NCBI GenBank assembly: GCA_950295325.1
Contig: OX485809.1
Span: 1,056,001-1,120,000, forward strand
Length of the DNA stretch: 64,000 nucleotides
From: Polytrichum commune
Taxonomy: Eukaryota; Streptophyta; Polytrichopsida; Polytrichales; Polytrichaceae
Reading direction: 5' to 3'
Notes under the pieces: generated by a model
Databases searched by the model: none
Seen by the model: only the letters and a program-made list of their open reading frames with translations
Told to the model about the DNA's origin: nothing
Shown: piece after piece, positions 31,932 to 47,275 of the stretch
Numbering within the stretch: the first letter of the stretch is position 1
Layout of the letters: every line of letters starts with the position of its first letter
Program-made: the position numbers and the translations under genes

Positions 31932-33701
31932 ATGGTTACAACTCGTATTCAACACTATCGTTCTCCGTCCCCATGAGCATCGGAAGGTCATCCCTCGGAC
32001 CTCTCGGACATTGAACCAGTGGTAGCACCCAACGAGGCTTTTCAGCCTACTTCGGCGTGGGGGACTATCACTCGGTCTCACGTCCTGTGGGTGGGAACCT
32101 TTGACGATATGGAGGACGAGACTAGGGGAGGGATATGGGACCGGTTTTCTGGTCGAGCAGAGACCATTTCTCTGCAAGACTGGAAAATCCGGTTTCGTAC
32201 GTGGATGCGAGAGAAACGCCAACGAAATACCAATTTCAACGATTGGTATGCATTCGAGCTTCTGCCCCAACATTTGGAGCACGAAGCTCTTCAAACTTAT
32301 GAGCAGTGGACGGAGGCTCATTGGATGGAGCTGCGCCAGGTGGAGCGGTACTGGGAGACTCGGGTTGAGTTGGTATCCGCATTGAAAGAAGGCGCAGCTT
32401 CCAGTTTCATGGCCGTTCCGGATGTCAAGACGGAGGTACCGGAGGGAGGTTATGTGGTGGATGTGGAGGGAGCTCCTCCTGGTGAGCCGAGGGCTACGGG
32501 TCCTGCTCCCACTGCGGCGAGTACGGCGAGCCCAGTTCTTCCACTCTCGCGTTATGCTATGGCCACCCAAGCGGCTTTAGCCTCTTTAGGGGCTCCGCCA
32601 GATTTTGAGCCATTGCGGGCATTTGAGCTGCATATACAGGGGGAGTACAGAGGCTTCCGTCGTGACCACATGCAGCGGATACAAGATTTCAGACGGGAGA
32701 AGGACGATACACCTCGTACCATGTATACGAGGTTGGCGAGGTTTGCCAGAGAATCTGGAGGTGTGTTCGCGGAAAGTCAGTTGGTGAAGGTGTTTTTGTC
32801 AAAAATTGACAAACGTCTCCTTGATTTGGCGCTACCCAGGATCATCATGGAGTTTGGTGGTCGAGCGACACTCGCAGAGGCATTCGCCGTGGTGGAGCAG
32901 TGTGATCGTGCATTATGTCAGCACGATGCCACTGATTTGGTGTCCTTGCTAGTGGATTCTAACAAATCCCGAAGAGTTCCGGTTGCGGCTGCGGGATTGG
33001 CGGAGGCCGAGGTAGACAAGACCATGTATTGTTGGTCTTGTGGGCAGGCTGGCCACGCTAAGAAGGATTGTCCTTCGAAGCAAAGGCAAGCCCAGACCGT
33101 CACTACTCCGAAGCGGAAACCATTTGTTCCCACTAAGGGCTTGGCGAAGGGGACGACGAGTAATCAGTTACCCAAGCAGTTGAAGTGTTCCCATTGTGGG
33201 CGGAACAATCACACGGTAGAGAACTGCTTTGCTCTCCATCCTGAGAAACGTCCTTCTTCCGACCGGGAGAAGACGTTGGAGGCGAAGATTGGAGCCATGG
33301 AGGAGAGGTTCAAAAGCTTGGCGTCATCCGGCCAAATTTTGGCCTCACCGTCTTCCTCCGGAGCTCAGGCTAGTTCTTCCACTCCGGATTACTATATGTT
33401 CGGAGCCTCGGGCGAGGTGGTGAGTTCCGCGGCCGTGACACGTGCTCAAGCCGTGTCACAATCCATACCTTCGACCACAAATGAATATGTGGCAAATTCG
33501 CGAGCTCGGGACAATGCGCCCGCGGACCAAATTGGTCAGGCACGCCTACCATTATCCTTTGGATTAGCCGATGCCGTCCAATCTGTCAGTGGTCGTCATC
33601 CGAACGATGAGGTTTCACGTTCAGCGACCGATGTGACGCACACGTTGGCATCCAAGGTGTTGCACACACCTTTGTTCACGGCCATGGAGTGGTCATCGCC
33701 A
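31932..33701 (+). pseudogene. Gag region with two CCHC zinc knuckles
   Basis: After the stop at 31974 the frame is open to 33701; the first later ATG is 32109. A retrotransposon Gag core is seen around 32590-32910 (FELHIQGEYRGFRRDHMQR through FLSKIDKRLLDLALPR). Two nucleic-acid-binding zinc knuckles follow: CWSCGQAGHAKKDC from 33030 and CSHCGRNNHTVENC from 33186. The second has the usual C-x2-C-x4-H-x4-C spacing. Two knuckles are common in gypsy elements. The stretch before the core is Ala/Pro-rich. It would coat and package element RNA. Confidence 0.85.
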
Positions 33702-33704
33702 TAA

Positions 33705-34568
33705 TTCCAACCTGCTAAGGTTTTTCACTTAGCAGGTAGGATTTTGGAAGGGAAAGCATCCTTACCTTCTCTGACCGTGGCTCAAGCCACTACGGACATC
33801 CCTGCTTCTGAAGATCCCGAGGATGTGGCCAAACGGCGAGCGAGACTTGCGGCAGAGACCATTGCGTCTTTTGACGCACACGCCTCAAATGACAAGGCAC
33901 CGACCACGTTTTATGACTCACCAGTATCCGCGGGTGCAGCTTATCTGTTTGATGTCGCTGCTAGACCTGTCCGCGAGCGCCGCGGCATTCGACCCGGCGT
34001 TGTGCGTATGGTGAATGATACTGGAATTTTGGTGGTCAGTCGCACTGGGAGCAATGCTACTCGTGTTTCTTCCCGTTGTGTGATGTTGGATTCAGGGGCA
34101 CAACCAGTTATGATAGGCAAGAGGCTTGCCCAAGAGTTGAGGTTGACGGCCGAGGATTGGGCTCCCTGTCCATTCACCATTGTTACATCCATTGGTCACG
34201 TGGAGCGGGCCATGGGTTATACTCGAGAGCCATTACAGCTTAGCTTCCGAGTGAAGCCTGGAGATTCACCCGCACCTCTTCTTCTTAGGTGTGCGGTGAT
34301 GGATGCGACCAACTATGACATTTTAGTTGGTCAGCAAGCACTTTACCCTCTTGGTTTTGGTTTGGACAACTGGACTGAGGAGGCGTGGATTCGACCAGGT
34401 TGGTCGGCTGGGGATGGCCACAGGGAACTTATTCCCGTGGCTTTCGCGGCGGCCGCGACCATAGCACCATTATCTATGGTTTTTGGATGTGGTGCTATGG
34501 TGGACACATTGCCTTATGGTTCCGCATTGTTGGAGGAGTCATTGGCATTCATGGGGAGTACAGACGAT
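33705..34568 (+). pseudogene. Retropepsin-type aspartic protease region
   Basis: Open between the stops at 33702 and 34569. The active-site motif VMLDSGAQPVMIGKRLA has its catalytic Asp at 34089-34091. Strands typical of gypsy proteases follow (GYTREPLQLSF, then CAVMDATNYDILVGQQAL, where DILVGQ is the usual second motif). It should cut the polyprotein. Upstream of the active site is a linker of about 110 residues. Confidence 0.85.
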
Positions 34569-34577
34569 TAACGGGAT

Positions 34578-35780
34578 ATGACACCTAAGGGTGCATTGGT
34601 GCGCCATCCCAAGGATCCCCTTCCTCCTTGGCGTGATTCCGCCGAGCTATTTCGGAGGTGCGAGGATATTGTTCACTCTCTCACTCCTAGGACACCGGTC
34701 ATACCGAGTGTCCTCTCGGCATTGGCACATCCCATTTTATGGCAGCCGCCAGACGCGGGGATTACTTTGGTGGAACTGTTTGGGGGCATCGACACAGGCT
34801 TAGCGGCCGTATTGGAGGCTGGCCTCACGGTCAGACGGTATGTCTATGTGGACAACTCTCCAGTGTCCACCCGTGTGGTTCGTCACCATCTTCACCAGTT
34901 GATGGTATTGTACCCCCAGCAGTTACACCCAACTGCCATTCATGGGTGTTTTTCACGTCTCCCTCGTGATGTTACACTCATCAGTGAGGCCGACTTACGA
35001 CACTTGGGCCCGGTGGATATGGTGATGGCGGGATGGCCATGCCAAGGCCACTCACGTGCTGGAGCAGGCCGAGGTTTAGAGGATCCCAGGTCTAGCCTTT
35101 TCTGGGACCTCATCCGGCTTATGCAGTGGTGGTTTACCCACCAACCTTCCCCTCCAGGGTATATCTTCGAAAATGTACCTTTGTTGGGAGACTCTCGGGA
35201 CAAGGTGTTGGAAGGCAATTATTATGTTCGTCAACACCTTGGAGATCCCATTTTTGTGGGTGCCGCGAGCATTGGTTCTTATGCCCACCGACCTCGGTGG
35301 ATTTGGACCAACCTCGCACCGTCATCTACTTTAGCTGCAGCATTTTCTGCAGTGCCTCCATCTTTTGATCAAAAGGTGGATGACATCTTGGATCCAAACC
35401 GGACCTCTTTGCCGGTTGTTCGAGATGATTTACCCCCGTTGCCATTGGTCAACAAAATGGGGGCACCACGGCGGGCCTTTCCCACATTTATGACGTTTCC
35501 ACAGTCATTCGCTTTCCGCAATAAGGGGCCGGGTATGGTGTGGGATGTTCACACCAAAACCCACACCGAACCATTGGCTGACGAACGGGAGCGTGCCATG
35601 GGATTCCGCACTGGCACCACCGCAGCTCCCGGCCTTTCTGAGGGCCAACGACGCTTCGTGTTGGGCCAAGCTATGGATCTTCATACTATGGTGTGGACTG
35701 TTGCTTTATGCCTTTCATTGCAAAGGCATCGTGGTGACCAGTGGTTGTCTCTGGGGGCAGAGGACTCTGGTCAGGGGGCA
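34578..35780 (+). CDS. Cytosine-5 DNA methyltransferase (DNMT3/DRM-like) inside the retroelement
   Basis: An uninterrupted 401-codon block between protease and RT. It has its own ATG just after the stop at 34569, so it could in principle be made alone. C5-methyltransferase motifs are in linear order: motif I LVELFGGIDTGLAAVLEAG (Phe about residue 68, AdoMet binding); motif IV GWPCQGHS, with the catalytic Cys at about 155; motif VI ENVPLL, with its Glu at about 198; motif VIII AHRPRWIWTN at about 236-245; then a target-recognition stretch, DERERAMGF, and motif X RRFVLGQAMDL near 361. The motif I to VI spacing and the GRGLEDPRSSLF and LGDSRD blocks resemble animal and plant DNMT3-type enzymes more than MET1 or CMT. 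There are no BAH, PWWP or chromodomains. All key residues are present, so the domain looks catalytically competent. Reaction: methyl transfer from AdoMet to C5 of cytosine in DNA. Confidence 0.9.
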
Positions 35781-35783
35781 TAG

Positions 35784-36014
35784 CGGTCCACACCCATGGA
35801 AGAGGGAATTCACGCCATGGTTCGAGAAGCCGAATGAATTTTTCAATTCGAGCAGCATGTGATGGAGGAGCTTCGAGCTCAACATTTTTACACTGCTTCG
35901 GTTTCTTCGCCTCCGGTGGTGGCTTCATCATCACATATTGGTGGTGATGAAGAAATGTCAGACTCTAGTACTAGCACCGAGACTGGGGGCATGGTTAATG
36001 CCCCCTCCTGTCAT
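35784..36014 (+). pseudogene. Linker between methyltransferase and reverse transcriptase
   Basis: The same frame continues but is broken by TGA 35835 and TAG 36015. It encodes an acidic Ser/Thr-rich segment (GGDEEMSDSSTSTETGG), probably an interdomain linker. No known domain seen. Confidence 0.6.
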
Positions 36015-36017
36015 TAG

Positions 36018-37673
36018 CAATTAGAGTCTGTGCCAGCATTAGGTGGTTCTCCTTTGGTGGAGAGGGAGACTACAGAGTTTGATGATTGGCCACTTGAATT
36101 AGGCCCTCGTCTCACTGGTGCTGAGGCACGGAAGGTACGAGCATTTATTCGCTCGTACCGTAGATGTTTTGCTTTTAGCCTTCAGGATCTTGAAGGTTAT
36201 AAAGGAAAACCCATCCACATTCAATTGGAGGACGACCATCCCATTTTTCGGAGACCTTACAGGCTTAGTGTTTCCGAGCGGATTGGCGTTCAGGCTCGTT
36301 GCCGAGAGCTCTTGGCAGCAGGGCTAATCGAACTTTCCAACGGGGAGTATGCTTGTGCTACGGTTATGCCATCGAAGAAGGATATCTTTGGCAATTGGAC
36401 GGAGAAGCGGATGTGTGGGGATTACCGTCCAGTTAATCGGAAGACCAAGTCGGATCGATATCCCATGCCAATCCCGGAGGAGTTGTTCGATGCCCTCGGA
36501 TTTGCTCGAGTCTTTAGCACGTTGGACTTGAGATCCGGCTATCACCAACTCCCATTACTTGTGGGAGACCGAGTGAAAACCGCATTCTGGGGAGTTGATC
36601 AAGATGGGAAAGATCAACTTTACCATTGGAAGTTTCTTCCGTTTGGCCTGAAGAATGCACCTGCGGAGTTTCAGAGAGTGATGGACCAAGTTCTCTCTGG
36701 CTTACCCTTTGCTCGGTGTTACATTGATGACGTTATCATTTTCAGTATAACACCACAGGAGCACGTAAGACATCTTCAAGCCGTTTTTGAGCGGTTGCAG
36801 CGGTGGGGATTGCGCTTGCACCACGGCAAGTGCAAGTTTTTCCATGACCGGCTGGCATATCTGGGGCATATGATTGTTCCAGGAGGTCTTGGGGTACAAC
36901 AAGCTAAGGTGGACGCCTTGCAGAAGATTCCGGCACCGGTTGATGTGCCGAGACTTCGTGCTTTCTTGGGCTTGGCGAATTACTATCGGCGATTCGTCAA
37001 GAACTTTAGCTTGATCGCCAAGCCTCTCACCATTCTCACGAGCAAGGACCAACCATGGACTTGGGGTCGTGAGCAACAACAGGCGTTTGAAATATTGAAG
37101 CAGAAACTGGGTACGGCTCCAGTGCTTCGACGTCCAGATGTCTCCAAATCTTTCCAGTTGCATACGGATTGGAGTTCATTGGGTTTGGGAGCAGTTATCA
37201 CTCAGAAGGATGATTTTAGCCGGGAGTATGTTGTTGCTTACGCTTCGCGAAACAATAACACGGCGGAGGCTAATTATTCATCCTACGAGGGAGAAGCATT
37301 GGCGGCGGTATGGGCTATTGCTCATTTTCGGCCGTATCTTTATGGTCAGCACTTTACTTTAGTGACTGACCATCAGCGGTTACGGTGGCTCATGGAGTCA
37401 GATAAGCTTACTGGGAAGCTTGCTAGGTGGGCTTTGTTGCTCCAAGAGTATGACTTTGAGGTGGTACACCGTGCTGGGATTACCAACCTGGATGCAGATG
37501 GACTCTCGCGCAATCCAAGTCCTTCGGATGAGGACTTGACTAGGGCCAGGTGGCATGGAGATTGTGATCGAGAGGCGGTTCCAGGTTGGCACGCGGCTGC
37601 TTATTTCACTTTATTTTCTGGTGCATCTGTTGATATTCTGATACAGGGCTCGGATGATGAGACTGATCGGCCT
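36018..37673 (+). pseudogene. Reverse transcriptase and RNase H
   Basis: An intact 552-codon stretch between stops. RT landmarks: FSTLDLRSGYHQLPL, LPFGLKNAPAEFQRVMD, and the catalytic box CYIDDVIIFS (Tyr codon at 36720), then the thumb with FLGLANYYRRFVKNFS. RNase H follows with LHTDWSSLGLGAVITQ, EGEALAAVWAI and VTDHQRLRWL, ending near LDADGLSRNP. The order and motifs are those of Ty3/gypsy elements. It would copy element RNA into DNA and degrade the RNA strand. Confidence 0.93.
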
Positions 37674-37676
37674 TAA

Positions 37677-39002
37677 GCTATTGCCGATATATGGGAGGAT
37701 CTTCCCGTATTGCATAAGCTTCAACAGGGTACCTTTCCTTTGTCTATTTCGGCAATGGAAAGGGATAGGATTGGACATCGAATAACAAGGTTCCGTTGGG
37801 AGAACGGTTTGTTATTTCGATTGTGGCCGGATGGGACAAGGCGTATTGTTCCTAGGCCGGATCAGAGGGCCTCCTTGGTGCGACAAGTGCACGAGGAACT
37901 TGGCCATTTTGGCATACGCAGGACACATTTGATGTTGCGTGGCCAATATTGGTGGACTGGCATGTATCAGCAGGTGGCTGCATATGTCGGGAGGTGTGAA
38001 GTTTGTGACCGGATCAGGTCTAGCTTTAACACCTTATCACCTCAGTTACAACCCTTACCTATCATGGGATTAGGCTACCGTTGGTCGCTGGACTTTGCAG
38101 GGCCGTTGGTGGTTACACCACCAAAGTACGTTTTGGTGATGGTGGAACATTTTAGCAAATGGATTGAGCTTGTTGCTCTACCCCAGAACTCTGCAGAGTT
38201 GGCCGCGGCCGCCTTTTTGGATCGTGTGTTAGCACGTTTTGGAGCACCAGCTGAGGTGTTGACGGACCAAGGGAGGGAGTTCCTTGGTGCTTTTGAGGAG
38301 TTGTGCACTAAGGCTCTCATAGATCACCGTACCACCTCTCGGGATCATCCGGAGGCAGATGGCTTGGCTGAACGGGTTGTTCAGACAACCAAGCGTGGCT
38401 TGAGGAAGTATGGATTACTTCGGGGAAGCCACCGGAATTGGGACCTTATGTTGCCATGGATTGCTATGGGCTATCAATTTAGTAGGCAGGCCTCTTTGGC
38501 ATCCTACAGCCCGTATCAATTATTGTATGGACGTGAGCCTATACTCCCGAGTTCTATTCGGGAAAAACTAGCTCCTGTTGTGAACTTAGATGACCCAGAC
38601 CTTTGGGTAGAGTGTTTACAGGAGCAGGCTTAATTCTTCCAGAGGGCCATGCCTATGGTCATGGAGAATTTGTCCATTGCTCAGCACCGTGACACATTGC
38701 GTTATGCACGCATTCGTAGTGGTGCTTACCGACCTCAGTTGCGGAGATTTCGGCAAGGGGATTATGTTTATCTTCAACGTGAGGCGCCTACGACATTGGA
38801 TGTCAGGGCGGGGCGCACTATCCTTCGGGTGAAGGAGGTGTTGCCGAGTGGTTTGTTGTTGTTGGAAGACAAGAATGGCAGGGAATGTCGCGAACATTCC
38901 AAAAACTGTGCCCCATGTCATCTACCTATTGAGGGTACAGTTCATTCTGAACTGGCTGTCGTACCAGAGGGTTTTCCATGTTTTGTGTGTGGAGAGAAGA
39001 AA
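37677..39002 (+). pseudogene. Integrase, split by a stop at 38631
   Basis: Zinc-binding HHCC domain (HEELGHFGIRRTHLMLR and CEVC). The catalytic core has Asp in SLDFAGPL, Asp in TDQGREFLGAF and Glu in HPEADGLAERVVQTTKRG, so the DDE triad is complete. The stop TAA at 38631 falls after the core, and the C-terminal part (RFRQGDYVYLQREAP and KEVLPSGLLLLEDKNGREC) continues in frame, resembling the GPY/F-type tail region. It would insert element DNA into the host genome. Confidence 0.88.
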
Positions 39003-39119
39003 TGAGCGGCTACTATGCTCTTGTGTGATCAGTGTCAACGCGGTTGGCACATGACATGCTTGAGGCCACCCTTGACTTCTCTACCATTTGGACAGTGGAG
39101 TTGTCCTCGCTGTCGAGGA
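38979..39119 (+). pseudogene. C-terminal PHD-type zinc finger of the polyprotein
   Basis: In the polyprotein frame the ligands run CFVC, then after the stop at 39003 CDQC, HMTC and CPRC, the C4-H-C3 order and spacing of a PHD finger, with the usual Trp two residues before the last pair (QWSCPRC). PHD fingers commonly read histone H3 tails. Its position after integrase is where chromoviruses carry a chromodomain, so a targeting role is plausible inference. The frame ends at TGA 39156. Confidence 0.75.
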
Positions 39120-39431
39120 TCTTCGGTACTTGGTGCTTCCACCAATCGTGCTCAATGATCCTGTGTGGTTTTCATCATCTTGTGCCTGCCCAAATGGAAA
39201 ATAATGAGTTATGGCATAGAGACGCAATCAACATGAGGCGGTGGATTTAATTCTTTGGGATCTGATGGCCAAACATCAGAGGCGATTAAGGATGGGGCTT
39301 ACCTTGCACCCAGCCTACAGTTCCTTGGAATAACGTTTACCACACTAGTTAGTTGTGGAGCAATCTTTCATTATCCATGCCCTTTAGATTGGCATTGGTC
39401 CTAGTTGCTTGGCGGGACTCCATAGTCAGCT

Positions 39432-39440
39432 GAGGGGGGG
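39432..39440 (+). other. Polypurine tract
   Basis: GAGGGGGGG directly precedes CA and then TGTCGAGG, the usual layout of a plus-strand primer followed by the start of a 3' LTR. The downstream sequence does not match the candidate 5' LTR beyond the first few bases. Confidence 0.5.
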
Positions 39441-39598
39441 CATGTCGAGGTGTGTTGTTTATGTGTGACTTTGCTATGTTTTAGTGTTGTTTGTTAGTGG
39501 TGGTTGGTACTCGAGCTGCAGTGACACACGATCGCTATTTACACGACATCTAGGTTTCCAACGAAGAAGCATGACCACATGAGCCCCAAACACCTTAA

Positions 39599-40073
39599 CG
39601 GGCGTTTCACACTATGGCCGAAGGTTGAGAGGCCGTTGATTTCCACCAATCGAATTACAAGAAACCAAGAGTTCGGCCTCTCGACCCTTCACACTAGAGG
39701 CCAAAGTTCAAAGGCCATCGCAATTTGAAGAAGGCGACGGACTCTCGAAGGAAGTTTGGGTCGGACGGGAATGGAAATCCAAACTATGGTCGAGAGGCCG
39801 TTGGTTTTTTTCCATTAAAAAATCAATCATTGACAAGATCCTGGCCGTTAGATTGGAGGGGTTATTTTGAACAAGGAATAAAGTACAATGCTCCTTTGGG
39901 TTTGGACTTTGGACTTGGCCTTTGAAAGCTTCACACTATGCCTGGCCGAAGGCTCCACTTACTATATTTCATTGGCAATCTATTTTCAGCCCATTTCTTT
40001 GGACTCTCAACAAAGTTTAACCACTCAATCCCATGACCTCTCGACTTCGACAGCCATTGTGTGAAGCGGCCCT
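39599..40073. mobile_element. Family A miniature transposon, copy 2, with internal insertion, upstream of KARI
   Basis: The ends CGGGCGTTTCACACTATGG and CATTGTGTGAAGCGGCCC correspond to the ends of the 12736-12965 copy, inverted. The left part (39599-39730) and right part (39928-40073) align to that copy; about 200 bp between them (39735-39927) are extra and contain another CTATGGTCGAGAGGCCGTTGG block. It ends 378 bp before the KARI start codon. Confidence 0.75.
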
Positions 40074-40197
40074 AAGTTATGTGTCAAGAATTAGCTAAGC
40101 TAAGCCTCCACGTCAGCCTCCAGGTCAGCTTTGATGTCACTCCCTAGTGACGTAAGCAAACCCAAAGCCCCAAGCCCAAGCCAACGAGAGTGGCTCA

Positions 40198-40262
40198 GGA
40201 GATCACTCTAGAGAGAAGATCCCAAGAAAGGAAGAGAGAGAAGAGAGAGAAGAGGCTCTGGA
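40198..40262 (+). promoter_or_regulatory. Purine-rich (GA) tract in KARI promoter or leader
   Basis: A run of AGAGAGAAGAGAGAGAAGAGG-like sequence lies about 190-250 bp upstream of the ATG. GA-rich elements are frequent in plant core promoters and 5' leaders. No clear TATA box was fixed. Confidence 0.35.
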
Positions 40263-40450
40263 AGGCAGGCAAGGGAGTACAAGAGCCACGGGGACCGCCA
40301 TAGCCACCCTTTCGCATTTCCTCCTCACCGTTTGTAGCGGCTGCCTCTCGCAGGCACGCTTTATCTCTCGAGCCTCTCTCGGCTTCCTCGCCATCGCCAT
40401 CGTCAATCCTCCCATCCCTCAAGTTTGCACAGAGCACCGCGTCGCAAGCA

Positions 40451-46052
<5,602 letters not shown>

Positions 46053-46090
46053 GGGATAGTTGGGGAGTTAATTTTTAAGATGCCCAGTTT

Positions 46091-46114
46091 GAGATGAGAT
46101 GAGATGAGATGAGG
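46091..46114. repeat. (GATGA)n microsatellite in KARI 3' region
   Basis: Four GAGAT/GATGA-type units lie about 40 bp after the KARI stop, probably in its 3' untranslated region. Confidence 0.6.
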
Positions 46115-46579
46115 GAACGAGCTTGCTTTTGAGAGGCATTTTATCGGCATATCTTTAGTTATAATACCCTTCCATGGTGAAGGGAGAAATGTAGAGGATG
46201 GTGTTCTCACCACTGAATCCTTGACAGTCTTTTAAGTATGCAGAAAGGCTTGTGCCTCTTTGAATGAATAGCTATTAGTCCCATAAGCCTTTTGGCTTCC
46301 CGGACTATAAAATCAATATCATTTCATTTTATTTCAGTGTAGATCAACCATTCCAAGGTATGAATGCAAAGGGTTAGGGTATTACTGACTGAAAGTGAAG
46401 TGTAGTGTCTTTCGAAAGGCTCCATATGAAACGTGAAGTGGTTTTGCAGCAAAGCTGCCACAAGCAGCTTGAAGTTGCTCGTGATGATTTGAGTGGTGTT
46501 ATTTGATTGTGATTTTGGGATGAATCCTAAGGCTGTGTGGCATCAATGACTTTTGCTTAACGGTCGAGTTTGGGATCGA

Positions 46580-46905
46580 ATTTATAATTTGATGTATGGT
46601 AAACGACCTTTATTCGGTTTATGTCTTACTAGGACACCTATATTTGAGTACAATGTGAGCTGGTATGGCTCTAAAAAGCCATGTGTTTGAAATTGGTTGG
46701 ACTGTAGGATCAAAATATGATAAACCATTCTAGGTTCAGTCATCAACACAATTTAATGAGCACAAGAGCACGAGAATCTCCCCTTTGATAATAGATAGTA
46801 TTCACTTAAAACTCTGAAAAGTATGAGGAAAGTGGCTAGGGCCTCTATGGATTTGCTCACAATCCTGCATTAACTACATGTTTCATATACCAGGAGAAGT
46901 GGACT
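46580..46905. mobile_element. TAAGGTAGATG-type repeat, copy after KARI
   Basis: Contains GGACACCTATATTTGAGTAC, ATAAACCATTCTAGGTTCAG and CTCTGAAAAGTATGAGG, parallel to the 25245 copy. A piece near 48060-48175 (GGTGGGTAACACAATTGGGA) is a further fragment. Confidence 0.55.
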
Positions 46906-46939
46906 AGTTGGGAAAAATGACCATCTACCTTTGACGGCT

Positions 46940-47050
46940 GGGGCGTACCGACCTGTATATTGGTTCCTTGGAGGCAAGGGTTTAGGCATCCAACAAAAAA
47001 TGAGTGTTTGGGTTAGTTTGCTCAAATCTACCTTTGCTAGGGTGTACAAC
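46940..47050. repeat. Copy of small foldback repeat
   Basis: GGTTCCTTGGAGGCAAGGG plus TTTAGGCATCCAACA is the reverse complement of part of the nested foldback at 54103-54185. Only one arm is well kept here. Confidence 0.6.
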
Positions 47051-47200
47051 AATCAATCTAACCTAAAGTGCAATAGAGTTATCCTTCAATTTGAGTGAGG
47101 TTTTGGTCAGTTATTTTGCATGCTAACTTTCCATGCTAGGTAAGTTTCTGGTGCATGCTAGGCATCACTGAGGAAGTTTGAATGAATGAAGGATGTTTGG

Positions 47201-47275
47201 ATCAGTTCATTGGGGGCTAAACTCATCTTGGCACCTCTTTGCATGCCATTATGAGTTTGGCCCCCAATGAACTGA
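47201..47275. repeat. Hairpin (25 bp arms)
   Basis: ATCAGTTCATTGGGGGCTAA plus ACTCAT pairs with ATGAGT plus TTGGCCCCCAATGAACTGAT, leaving a loop of about 25 bp. Arms are nearly perfect, so the hairpin is young or selected. Confidence 0.7.

Larger units (their letters stand above)
31932..39158 (+). pseudogene. Retroelement polyprotein, one frame with nine internal stops
   Basis: All recognisable domains lie in the same reading frame from ATG 31932 to TGA 39156, about 2,400 codons. Internal stops: TGA 31974, TAA 33702, TAA 34569, TAG 35781, TGA 35835, TAG 36015, TAA 37674, TAA 38631, TGA 39003. I see no frameshift among the domains. Homology-like sequence continues on both sides of each stop: for example the protease linker runs through 33702, and the first zinc pair of the PHD finger is separated from the rest by the stop at 39003. 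So this copy cannot make the full protein without readthrough. Each stop differs from a Gln or Arg codon by one C-to-T change, which fits deamination of methylated cytosine, although every stop codon has that property. Confidence 0.85.
29988..39442 (+). mobile_element. Ty3/gypsy-type LTR retroelement carrying a DNA methyltransferase and PHD finger
   Basis: Domain order Gag, protease, C5-methyltransferase, RT, RNase H, integrase, PHD. Integrase after RNase H places it in the Ty3/gypsy group. A candidate 5' LTR begins at 29988 and a polypurine tract sits at 39432-39440. A matching 3' LTR and a standard primer-binding site were not found, so the exact ends are uncertain. The leader (30380-31931) includes a CTGCCTG-rich stretch (30665-30850) and AT-rich TTAATTAATTAA palindromes (about 31079 and 31139). 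The coding part is notably more GC-rich than the surrounding spacer. The element lies on the same strand as KARI and ends about 1 kb upstream of its start codon. Confidence 0.85.

Noticed and set aside
31884-32570. 228-codon minus-strand frame over the Gag start
   Set aside because: It mirrors the Gag coding strand, whose own frame holds recognisable Gag and zinc knuckles.
31932-39158. Altered genetic code or stop readthrough to explain the nine stops
   Set aside because: Neighbouring host genes use TGA, TAA and TAG as normal stops, so decay of the element is the simpler reading.
39159-39440. Possible further polyprotein sequence in the +1 frame after the PHD finger
   Set aside because: Pieces such as WDLMAKHQRRLRMGLTLHPA look protein-like, but about six stops in 85 codons is near what chance gives, so I do not extend the pseudogene there.
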